From positions 1 to 6,732 of the forward strand of contig JAICJK010000141.1 of assembly GCA_025928415.1 (NCBI GenBank): a stretch of 6,732 bases of DNA. Direction: 5' to 3'. The notes below the pieces were generated by a model that was not told the DNA's origin, made no database searches, and saw nothing but the letters and a program-made list of their open reading frames with translations. Of the stretch, positions 1 to 5,199 are shown one piece after another (within the stretch, counting starts at the first letter, position 1; the number at the start of each line of letters is the position of its first letter). The translations under genes and the position numbers were made by a program. This stretch comes from Solirubrobacteraceae bacterium (GTDB lineage Bacteria > Actinomycetota > Thermoleophilia > Solirubrobacterales > Solirubrobacteraceae).

Positions 1-561
1 CACTACGAGAAGCTGACGATGGACGCGATCGCCAAGCGCGCGTTCGTCTCGCGCACCGCGGTCTACTTCTACTTCGACAACAAGCGCGCGCTGATCGACC
101 GCCTGATCCAGCGCGCCTTCGCGGACATGTACGACGCCGCGATGGTCTACCTCGACGGCCGCGGCGAGCCGCGCCGCGAACTGCGCCTCGGGCTGTCGCG
201 GACCGTGGCGGTCGTCAACCGCGACCAGCACGTCCTGCTGCTGGCGGCCAAGCTGTCGGGCCAGGAGGGCGGCGTGCTGCCGCTGGAGTGGCAGCCGTAC
301 ATCACGCGCTTCGTGCAGGGCGCGACCAAGCGCATCGCCCGCGACCAGCAGCGCGGCCTCGCGCCGCTGGACATCCCGCCGCGCCTGAGCGCGCAGGCGC
401 TGCTCGCGATGGTCGAGAACCACCTGATCCGCGAGGTCGTCCTCGGCGGCGGGGACGCCAACGAGTCGATCCGCGTGCTGGCCGAGCTGTGGTGGCGCGC
501 CGTCTACGCGCAGCCGTCGGACATCTCGGCCGCGCACACCGCGCTGGCCGCCGACGGGTAG
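1..561 (+). CDS. TetR/AcrR-family transcriptional regulator, EthR-like (5' end missing)
   Basis: The reading frame is open from the first base (HYEKLT) into MDAIAKRAFVSRTAVYFYF, so the gene starts upstream and the ATG at 19 is probably internal; 186 codons are visible. The first 40 or so residues are the second half of a TetR helix-turn-helix: DAIAKRAFVSRTAVYFYF followed by DNKRALIDRLI matches the family signature (IA..AGVS...YYYF..KEAL). The rest is an all-helical ligand-binding and dimerisation domain. The YFYF motif and the C-terminal stretch ending in ELWWRAVY recall EthR-type regulators. Such proteins normally repress an adjacent gene or their own gene and are released by a small hydrophobic ligand; the ligand here cannot be read from sequence. 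The target may lie upstream, outside the window, or be the kinase operon downstream. Family assignment is firm; EthR likeness is moderate. Confidence 0.9.
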   Translation, partial: HYEKLTMDAIAKRAFVSRTAVYFYFDNKRALIDRLIQRAFADMYDAAMVYLDGRGEPRRELRLGLSRTVAVVNRDQHVLLLAAKLSGQEGGVLPLEWQPYITRFVQGATKRIARDQQRGLAPLDIPPRLSAQALLAMVENHLIREVVLGGGDANESIRVLAELWWRAVYAQPSDISAAHTALAADG

Positions 562-569
562 GGGGAACC

Positions 570-606
570 CCACCGCCGGCCCGGTGGCCCGCCGGGTGGC
601 CCGGCC
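570..606 (+). repeat. GC-rich inverted and tandem repeats between tetR and the kinase operon
   Basis: Just after the tetR stop there is a short GGGG-AA-CCCC hairpin (562-571), a 6-bp inverted repeat CCACCG/CGGTGG (570-575 and 582-587, six-base loop), and two adjacent 12-mers, GGTGGCCCGCCG and GGTGGCCCGGCC (583-594, 595-606). No T-tract follows, so an intrinsic terminator is not demonstrated. The repeats could be a terminator-like structure or a regulator binding site ahead of the kinase promoter; GC-rich chance symmetry is also possible. Confidence 0.35.
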
Positions 607-619
607 GCAGGCCCTCGCC

Positions 620-625
620 TACCGT
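620..625 (+). promoter_or_regulatory. Putative -10 hexamer TACCGT of the kinase operon
   Basis: TACCGT fits the actinobacterial TAnnnT -10 pattern and ends 7 nt before the kinase ATG at 633. No Shine-Dalgarno sequence lies in that gap (ACGGGCC). The spacing would put the transcription start at or next to the ATG, meaning a leaderless mRNA. No clear -35 element is visible. This is a prediction from pattern and spacing only. Confidence 0.45.
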
Positions 626-632
626 ACGGGCC

Positions 633-1898
633 ATGGCCACCGCCGTCAGCGCCGCAGCCCCGCGCCGCCGCTCGCGCCCCGCCCAGGCCTGGGCGGACTT
701 CGTCTACCTGACCTCCGGCTGCTGGCTCGGGTTCGCCTGGATGATCGCGCTGATCGTGCTGATCAGCGTGGGCCTGTCGACCTCCGTGGTGATCGTCGGC
801 CTCCCGCTGCTGGCCGTCACGATGCTCGTCTGGCGCTGGGGCGCCGACCGGGAGCGCGAGCGCGCGGCGCTCGTGCTCGGGGCGCCGATCCCCGACGCGC
901 ACCGCCCGCTGGCCGGCCGGACGATCCTGGCGCGCCTGCGCGAGCGCGCCGCCGACCCGGCGACGTGGAAGGACCTCGCGTACCTCGTGCTGCTCGGCCC
1001 CGTCGGGATCCTCGGCGGCACGATCGTCATGGCCCTGTGGGCGGGCGCCCTGGCCGCCGTCGCCAGCCCCGCCTTCGTGGCCGCCGCCCCGGACGGCTCG
1101 GTCCTGTCGGACCTGGGCGGCCCGGGCTCGGCCGCGCTGGCCGCGGGCGGCCTCGTGCTCGCCGTGCTGACGCTGCCGGTGACCCATGGGGTCGCGCAGG
1201 CCTGCGGCGCGCTGGCCCGCCGGCTGCTGGCGCCGAACGAGCGCGCGCTGCTCGCCGCCCGCGTGCGGGCGCTGGAGACCACGCGCCAGGGCGCCGTGGA
1301 GTCCTCCGACGCGACGCTGCGGCGCATCGAGCGCGACCTGCACGACGGGGCGCAGCACCGCCTGGCCTTCATCGCCATGGAGCTCGGCCGCGCCCGCGAG
1401 CGCCTGGCCGCGGCCGGAGCCGACACCCACGACGTCGACGCGCTGCTCGCCGGCGCCCACGAGCAGTCCAAGCAGGCGATGGCCGAGTTGCGCGACCTCG
1501 TGCGCGGCATCCACCCCTCCGTGCTGACCGACCGCGGGCTGGACGCCGCGGTGTCGGGGCTGGCCGGCCGCTGCGCCGTCCCGGTCGCGGTCGGCGTCGA
1601 GCTGCCGCAGCGGGCGCCGGCGGCGATCGAGACCGCCGCCTACTACGTGGTCGCCGAGTCGCTGACCAACGTCGTCAAGCACGCCCGCGCCGCCCACGCG
1701 ACGGTCGACGTCCGCCGGGAGGGGCCCCTGCTGGTCGTCGAGGTCCGCGACGACGGCCGCGGCGGTGCCCGGCGCACCCCCGGCTCGGGACTGGAAGGCC
1801 TGGCCCAGCGCGTCGCCGCCCTCGACGGCGAGCTGCACGTCGTGAGCCCCGAGGGCGGGCCGACCCTCGTCCGCGCGGAGCTGCCATGCGCAGCCTGA
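633..1898 (+). CDS. Membrane sensor histidine kinase, Sensor domain + HisKA_3 + HATPase_c (NarX/LiaS/DesK class)
   Basis: This is a 421-residue kinase that should autophosphorylate and pass phosphate to the regulator encoded next to it. The N-terminal half resembles the actinobacterial 'Sensor' domain: hydrophobic segments at roughly residues 33-66, 115-143 and 165-185 with little extracytoplasmic sequence, suggesting that a membrane-linked signal is sensed. The dimerisation helix carries IERDLHDGAQHRL with the phospho-accepting His at 237. The ATPase part shows ESLTNVVKHA (N-box Asn346), VRDDGRGG (G1, 371-378) and GSGLEGL (G2, 384-390). The ATG at 633 was chosen because the Sensor domain follows at once and a -10-like hexamer sits 7 nt upstream; the frame is open further upstream, but that part lies inside tetR. 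The signal is unknown. Confidence 0.93.
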   Translation: MATAVSAAAPRRRSRPAQAWADFVYLTSGCWLGFAWMIALIVLISVGLSTSVVIVGLPLLAVTMLVWRWGADRERERAALVLGAPIPDAHRPLAGRTILARLRERAADPATWKDLAYLVLLGPVGILGGTIVMALWAGALAAVASPAFVAAAPDGSVLSDLGGPGSAALAAGGLVLAVLTLPVTHGVAQACGALARRLLAPNERALLAARVRALETTRQGAVESSDATLRRIERDLHDGAQHRLAFIAMELGRARERLAAAGADTHDVDALLAGAHEQSKQAMAELRDLVRGIHPSVLTDRGLDAAVSGLAGRCAVPVAVGVELPQRAPAAIETAAYYVVAESLTNVVKHARAAHATVDVRREGPLLVVEVRDDGRGGARRTPGSGLEGLAQRVAALDGELHVVSPEGGPTLVRAELPCAA

Positions 1899-1948
1899 TC
1901 GGCAAGACCCGGATGCTGTTCCGAGCGGAGCTGCCGTGCGCATCCTGA
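1886..1948 (+). CDS. Small 20-codon ORF created by the junction duplication
   Basis: ATG at 1886 opens a 20-codon frame reading MRSLIGKTRM then LFRAELPCAS, ending in TGA at 1946-1948. It overlaps the kinase 3' end by 13 nt and the regulator 5' end by 13 nt, the same geometry on both sides. GGAG at 1877-1880 sits 5 nt before its ATG. The first half looks like a degraded copy of the regulator N-terminus (MRILIAEDLVLL) and the second half like the kinase C-terminus (RAELPCAA), so it is a by-product of the tandem duplication. It may be translated and serve only to carry ribosomes from the kinase stop to the regulator start. A function for the peptide itself seems unlikely, and translation is not shown by the sequence alone. 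Confidence 0.45.
   Translation: MRSLIGKTRMLFRAELPCAS
1927..1930 (+). promoter_or_regulatory. GGAG ribosome-binding site fixing the GTG start of the response regulator
   Basis: GGAG ends 5 nt before GTG at 1936. The protein from this GTG begins MRILIAEDLV, which supplies the acidic pocket (Glu7, Asp8) expected at the head of a receiver domain. The upstream ATG at 1886 is in another frame and hits a stop at 1946, so GTG 1936 is the regulator start. Confidence 0.75.
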
Positions 1949-2580
1949 TCGCCGAGGACCTCGTGCTGCTGCGGGAGGGCCTGGCCGCGCTGCTGACCGA
2001 CGCCGGCCACGAGATCGTGGGCGCCGTCGGCGATGGCGACGCGCTGCTGGAGGCCGTCGGCCGGACCGAGGCCGACCTCGCGATCGTCGACGTCCGCATG
2101 CCGCCGACCCAGACCGACGAGGGGCTGCGCGCCGCGCTCGAGGTCCGCCGGCGCGTCCCCGCGATGGCGATCCTGATCCTCTCCCAGCACGTCGAGGAGC
2201 GCTACGCGTCCGACCTGCTCGGCGCCGGCAGCCAGGGCGTCGGCTACCTGCTCAAGGACCGGGTCGCCGACGTGCAGGAGTTCCTCTCCGCGGTCCGCCG
2301 CGTCGGCGCGGGCGGGACGGCGATCGACCCCGAGGTCGTCGCGCAGCTCCTCGGCCGCCGCCGGCGCACCGACGTGCTCGAGGACCTCACGCCCCGCGAG
2401 AGCGAGGTGCTCGGGCTGATGGCCGAGGGCCACACCAACGCGGCGATCGCCGAGCGCCTCGTCGTCACCCACGGCGCGGTGGAGAAGCACGTGCGCAACG
2501 TCTTCCTCAAGCTCGGCCTGCCCCAGACCGACCAGCACCACCGCCGCGTGCTCGCCGTCCTGACCTACCTCGGAGTCTGA
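1936..2580 (+). CDS. NarL/FixJ-family response regulator (REC + LuxR-type HTH)
   Basis: This 214-residue DNA-binding regulator is the likely partner of the kinase just upstream. The receiver domain (about 1-120) has acidic residues Glu7/Asp8, the phospho-acceptor Asp52 in IVDVRMPP, Ser83 in LILSQHV, and Lys107 in YLLKDRV, so it should be phosphorylatable. MPPTQTDEG after the phospho-Asp is typical of actinobacterial NarL-type regulators. The C-terminal LuxR-type helix-turn-helix runs from about 150 to 212: LTPRESEVLGLMAEGHTNAA, then the recognition region HGAVEKHVRNVFLKL. It starts with GTG inside the duplicated junction and ends 1 nt before the next gene, so coupled expression with kinase and DUF4097 protein is likely. 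Its binding site is unknown; the promoter of its own operon is the first place to look. Confidence 0.95.
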   Translation: MRILIAEDLVLLREGLAALLTDAGHEIVGAVGDGDALLEAVGRTEADLAIVDVRMPPTQTDEGLRAALEVRRRVPAMAILILSQHVEERYASDLLGAGSQGVGYLLKDRVADVQEFLSAVRRVGAGGTAIDPEVVAQLLGRRRRTDVLEDLTPRESEVLGLMAEGHTNAAIAERLVVTHGAVEKHVRNVFLKLGLPQTDQHHRRVLAVLTYLGV

Positions 2581-2581
2581 G

Positions 2582-3379
2582 ATGCCCGCCGCCCCCGCCC
2601 GCGACCTCACCGACCCCACGCTCGAGCTGCCCACCGCGCCCAGCCTGCCCCCCGTCCCCCACCGGACGCACCGCGGCCTGCGCCGCCTCCTCGCCGCCCT
2701 CGCGGCGCTGGGCGGCGTGGCCGCCATCGGGTGGGGCGCGCTCGCGCTCGTGGAGGAGCTGGCGCGCCACACGACGGTCGAGCACGCGAGCTACGCGGGC
2801 GTGCGCTCGATCGACGTCCACGCGTCGTCGGGCAGCGTGACGATCGCGCAGGGCCCGGCCCGCGGCCGGGTCGAGGTCACCACGCGCGTCACCCGCGGGC
2901 TGCGAGCGGGCCATCACTCGGCGCGGGTGACGGGCAGCACCCTGCACCTGCACGCGGACTGCTCCTGGTTCGCCAGCATCTCGTGCAGCGCGTCCTACAC
3001 CGTGCGGGTCCCGGCCGGCCTGCCCGTGCGGGTCTTCTCGGCGGCCGGCGACGTCCGCGCCGACGGCGTCCGGGCGAGCTCGATCCGGCTCAGCTCCAGC
3101 GCGGGCGACGTCGACGCCACCGGCGTGCGCGCCGACCGGATCTCCGTGAAGTCGTCCGCCGGCGACGTACAGGTGCAGGCGCTGCGGGCGCCGCGCGCGC
3201 TCACCGCGACCTCGAGCGCCGGCGACGTGGACGTCGAGGTCCCCGACGCGGTCTACGCCGTGCAGGCGGGCACCAGCGCGGGCGACCGCAGCGTCGACGT
3301 GCGCCAGGACCCGGCGAGCCCGCGGCGCATCGTGGCCCACAGCAGCGCCGGCGACGTGTCGGTCAGGCGGGCACGTTGA
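2582..3379 (+). CDS. Membrane-anchored DUF4097-type beta-repeat protein
   Basis: The 265-residue protein has a Pro-rich cytoplasmic N-terminus (1-30), a basic stretch HRTHRGLRR, one transmembrane segment (about 36-57) and an exported domain of short beta-strand repeats. Six AGD motifs, mostly within SSAGDV, recur at residues 155, 174, 193, 213, 233 and 256, spaced 19-23 residues, as expected for successive turns of a right-handed beta-helix; this is the pattern of DUF4097/putative adhesin-like proteins. Cys127 and Cys135 flank an eight-residue loop and could form a disulfide outside the cell. The ATG lies 1 nt after the regulator stop, with GGAG 6 nt upstream. Proteins of this class often sit beside two-component systems and may act as envelope sensors, feedback partners or targets; that role is inference. 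The 3' end overlaps the convergent cyclase gene. Confidence 0.82.
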   Translation: MPAAPARDLTDPTLELPTAPSLPPVPHRTHRGLRRLLAALAALGGVAAIGWGALALVEELARHTTVEHASYAGVRSIDVHASSGSVTIAQGPARGRVEVTTRVTRGLRAGHHSARVTGSTLHLHADCSWFASISCSASYTVRVPAGLPVRVFSAAGDVRADGVRASSIRLSSSAGDVDATGVRADRISVKSSAGDVQVQALRAPRALTATSSAGDVDVEVPDAVYAVQAGTSAGDRSVDVRQDPASPRRIVAHSSAGDVSVRRAR

Positions 3380-4289
3380 GCCGGTCGGGCGCGAGCACGA
3401 CCCGGTCGCGGCCCCCGGCCTTGGCCGCGTAGAGCGCCTCGTCGGCGCGGCGCACGAGCTGCTCGGGCGGCTCGTCGGGTAGCCGCACCGCCACGCCCGC
3501 GCTCACCGTCACCCGCACCGGGCGCCCGTGCCAGCGGACCGGCGAGCCGCCCACGGCGGCGCGCAGGTCCTCGGCGGCGTGCACGGCGCCCTCGGCGTTC
3601 GTGTCGGGCAGCAGGACGAGGAACTCCTCGCCGCCCCAGCGGCCCAGGACGTCCTCCTGGCGCAGCCGCGCGCCCATCCGCTCGGCGACGGCGGACAGGA
3701 CGCGGTCGCCCGCGTCGTGGCCGTGCTCGTCGTTGATCGGCTTGAAGCGGTCGAGATCGACGAGCACCACCGCGAGCGAGCGCCCGTGGCGGGTCGCGCT
3801 GGCCGACTGCGCGTTGAGCTGGCCGCCGACGTAGCGGCGGTTGTGCACCTTGGTGAGCTCGTCGGTGTAGGCCAGCGCCTCCAGCCGCGCGGCCTGGGCG
3901 TCGAGCTCGCGGCGCAGCTGCGCGGTCAGGCCCGCGGCGGCCACCCGCGCGCGCAGGGCGGCGCGCGCGGCGCCCGTCCCGAGATGGTCCTGCACGCCGC
4001 CGGCGAGGTCGGCGTCGGTCAGCCGGCCCGGGCCGGCGAGCAGCATCGTCGTGCCGTAGAGGTCCGGGTCGCGCCGCAGCAGCGCGCGCTCCTCGGCGGA
4101 GATGCGGTCGTCGAGCACGACGACGTCGGCGCCCAGGGCGCGGCAGCGCTCGGCGCCGCCCGGGACCGTGGCCGCCCGCTCGACCGTATGGCCGAGCCCG
4201 GCGAGCGCGTCGCCCACGCGGGCGCTGAGGGCGCCGTCGCCGCTGATCAGCACCACGTGGAGCGGCGAGGGTCGCTCGTCGGCGCGCAT
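3363..4289 (-). CDS. Diguanylate cyclase: degenerate receiver-like domain + GGDEF
   Basis: This 308-residue protein probably makes cyclic di-GMP from two GTP. Residues 10-118 fold-match a receiver domain (HVVLISGDG; ADVVVLDDRI with Asp60 at the phospho-acceptor place), but the usual acidic pair after strand 1 is reduced to one Asp (18), and the conserved Lys is absent where GGVQDHLG stands, so canonical phosphorylation is doubtful. A helical linker (about 108-140) leads to the GGDEF domain (141-300), with YTDELTKVHNRR, metal/substrate residues in VDLDRFKPINDEHGHDAGD, the active-site GGEEF at 219-223, and a feedback-inhibition I-site RQED (210-213) five residues before it. The catalytic domain looks intact and product-inhibited. 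There are no transmembrane segments, so it is cytoplasmic. It lies 36 bp after fabI on the same strand and could be co-transcribed with it. Confidence 0.93.
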   Translation of the reverse strand: MRADERPSPLHVVLISGDGALSARVGDALAGLGHTVERAATVPGGAERCRALGADVVVLDDRISAEERALLRRDPDLYGTTMLLAGPGRLTDADLAGGVQDHLGTGAARAALRARVAAAGLTAQLRRELDAQAARLEALAYTDELTKVHNRRYVGGQLNAQSASATRHGRSLAVVLVDLDRFKPINDEHGHDAGDRVLSAVAERMGARLRQEDVLGRWGGEEFLVLLPDTNAEGAVHAAEDLRAAVGGSPVRWHGRPVRVTVSAGVAVRLPDEPPEQLVRRADEALYAAKAGGRDRVVLAPDRLNVPA

Positions 4290-4300
4290 AGGGTGCCTAT

Positions 4301-4319
4301 TCCCTCCCGGCGGCCGCCG
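4301..4319 (-). promoter_or_regulatory. Purine-rich RBS candidate and NotI-type palindrome between fabI and the cyclase
   Basis: On the minus strand the 36-bp gap carries a perfect 12-bp palindrome, CGGCGGCCGCCG (4308-4319), running into GGGAGGGA (4301-4308), a strong anti-Shine-Dalgarno match. The RBS lies about 11 nt before the cyclase ATG (4289), longer than usual, with AATAGGCACCCT between. The palindrome could pair with itself next to the RBS. No intrinsic terminator is seen, so read-through from fabI is plausible. Confidence 0.4.
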
Positions 4320-4325
4320 CGCACC

Positions 4326-5111
4326 TCACGCGCGGCCGGGGGCGCCGACGGCGTGGACCCCGCCGTCGGCGTGCAGGATCTCGCCGGTCACCGCGCGCGC
4401 CAGCGGGCTGAGCAGGAACAGGACCGCGTCGGCGACCGGCGCGGCGTCCTCGAGGTCCCAGCCCAGCGGGGCGCCCTTCTCCCAGATCCCGCCGAGCTCG
4501 TCGAAGCCGTCGATCGCGCCCGCCGCCATCGTGCGCAGCGGGCCGGCGGCCACGAGGTTGCAGCGCACGCCGCGCGGGCCGAGGTCGCGCGCGACGTAGC
4601 GGTTGACGGCCTCCAGCGCGGCCTTGGAGACGCCCGCCCAGTCGTAGGACGGCCAGGCCACCGACGCGTCGAAGTCCAGGCCGACGACGCTGCCCCCGTG
4701 CGGCGAGCGCTCGAGCAGGTCCGCCAGGGCGCCCGACAGCGCCTGCAGGGAGAACGCGCTCGTCCGGAAGGCGGCCTCGGCGGTGGCCGCCGGGGTGGTC
4801 ATGAAGCGCCCGCCGAGGCCGTCGGGGGCGACGTGGGCGATCGCGTGCAGGACGCCGTCGACCCGCCCCCAGCGGCCTTCGAGATCGCGTGCGACCGCGG
4901 CGAGCTGGTCCGGGTCGTTGACGTCGAGCTCGAGCACCTCCGGCTCGGTGGGCAGCCGCCGCGCGATGCGCTGGGTCAGCCGCAGCGCGCGGCCGAAGCC
5001 GGTCAGGACGACCTCCGCGCCCTGCTGCTGGGCGCGCTGCGCGACGGTGTAGGCGATCGAGCGATCGGTGAGGACGCCCGTGACGAGCAGGCGGTGGTCG
5101 GCGAGGAGCAT
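4326..5111 (-). CDS. fabI: Enoyl-[acyl-carrier-protein] reductase, InhA/FabI type
   Basis: This 261-residue SDR-fold enzyme carries out the last step of each fatty-acid elongation cycle (FAS-II), reducing trans-2-enoyl-ACP with NADH in the cytoplasm. It resembles mycobacterial InhA along its whole length: LLVTGVLTDRSIA (cofactor loop), GAEVVLTGFGRALRLTQRI, LELDVND, VDGVLHAIAHVAP, SVVGLDFDAS, then catalytic Tyr156 and Lys163 in PSYDWAGVSKAALE, VRCNLVAAGPLRT, and GEILHADGG near the end. Phe147 corresponds to InhA Phe149. Two differences stand out: Ala90 where InhA has Ser94, and a substrate loop between RTMAAGAI and APLGW about ten residues shorter than in InhA, closer to E. coli FabI. The start is fixed by alignment of MLLADHRLLVTG with the family N-terminus. 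It is the first gene of the minus-strand pair and diverges from the KdpD-like kinase. Confidence 0.95.
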   Translation of the reverse strand: MLLADHRLLVTGVLTDRSIAYTVAQRAQQQGAEVVLTGFGRALRLTQRIARRLPTEPEVLELDVNDPDQLAAVARDLEGRWGRVDGVLHAIAHVAPDGLGGRFMTTPAATAEAAFRTSAFSLQALSGALADLLERSPHGGSVVGLDFDASVAWPSYDWAGVSKAALEAVNRYVARDLGPRGVRCNLVAAGPLRTMAAGAIDGFDELGGIWEKGAPLGWDLEDAAPVADAVLFLLSPLARAVTGEILHADGGVHAVGAPGRA

Positions 5112-5117
5112 CCCTGA

Positions 5118-5123
5118 TCCCTA
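5118..5123 (-). promoter_or_regulatory. Putative -10 hexamer TAGGGA of fabI
   Basis: On the minus strand TAGGGA lies 6 nt before the fabI ATG (5111), within GGTAGGGATCAGGG. The spacing would suit a leaderless transcript. The same bases (AGGGA) could instead act as a weak Shine-Dalgarno sequence, so the two readings compete. No convincing -35 element is visible. Confidence 0.3.
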
Positions 5124-5182
5124 CCGGTTCGGGGCGCCGGGCGGCACGCCGGTTCGACAAACGGACGGTCCGGCGTCGAACC
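5124..5182. promoter_or_regulatory. Dyad-symmetric operator candidate in the fabI/kinase divergent region
   Basis: GGTTCGAC (5151-5158) and GTCGAACC (5175-5182) form a perfect 8-bp inverted repeat, and CGGACGGTCCG (5162-5172) is a second, nested dyad with nearly the same centre (about 5167). CCGGTTCG occurs at 5124-5131 and again at 5149-5156 as the start of the left arm, 25 bp apart. The right arm ends 2 nt before the TACGCT hexamer, so a bound protein would cover the -35 region of the kinase promoter. The extra half-site lies next to the fabI start. The regulator is unknown; the response regulator beginning at 6606 is one candidate. Confidence 0.5.
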
Positions 5183-5184
5183 TC

Positions 5185-5190
5185 TACGCT
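5185..5190 (+). promoter_or_regulatory. Putative -10 hexamer TACGCT of the KdpD-like kinase operon
   Basis: TACGCT fits the TAnnnT pattern and lies 9 nt before the ATG at 5200. The gap CGGCCGACG has no Shine-Dalgarno sequence. A transcript starting 6-7 nt after the hexamer would have a leader of only two or three bases. Confidence 0.45.
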
Positions 5191-5199
5191 CGGCCGACG

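Larger units (their letters stand above)
1871..1970 (+). repeat. Diverged 50-bp tandem duplication at the kinase/regulator junction
   Basis: Bases 1871-1920 align without gaps to 1921-1970 with 39 of 50 identical: 27 of the first 30 and 12 of the last 20. Each copy contains the kinase-tail codons for RAELPCA, a GGAG ribosome-binding site, a start codon 5 nt later (ATG at 1886, GTG at 1936), a TGA overlapping that start region, and a regulator-like beginning (MRSLIGKT versus MRILIAED). The best-conserved part is the translation-initiation module. Confidence 0.85.

Noticed and set aside
288..632. Upstream extension of the sensor kinase frame into tetR
   Set aside because: The extension reads Arg/Ala/Pro-rich sequence with no family similarity, and the ATG at 633 places the Sensor domain at the N-terminus as expected.
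504..2099. 531-codon minus-strand frame opposite the sensor kinase
   Set aside because: Same artefact: biased composition and no recognisable domain, while the plus strand carries a complete HisKA_3/HATPase kinase.
4310..4317. GCGGCCGC (NotI-type) site in the fabI-cyclase gap, considered as a cloning scar
   Set aside because: The site is part of a longer natural palindrome, the surroundings show no vector sequence, and such octamers are expected at this GC content.
3528..5117. 529-codon plus-strand frame opposite the cyclase and fabI
   Set aside because: Its translation is a composition-biased shadow; the minus strand holds GGEEF and Tyr-Lys SDR motifs.
5068..5199. Upstream ATG (5068) extending the KdpD-like kinase by 44 residues
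   Set aside because: The extension crosses the fabI 5' end and the dyad-symmetric intergenic region and adds no recognisable domain; ATG 5200 directly precedes the membrane module.
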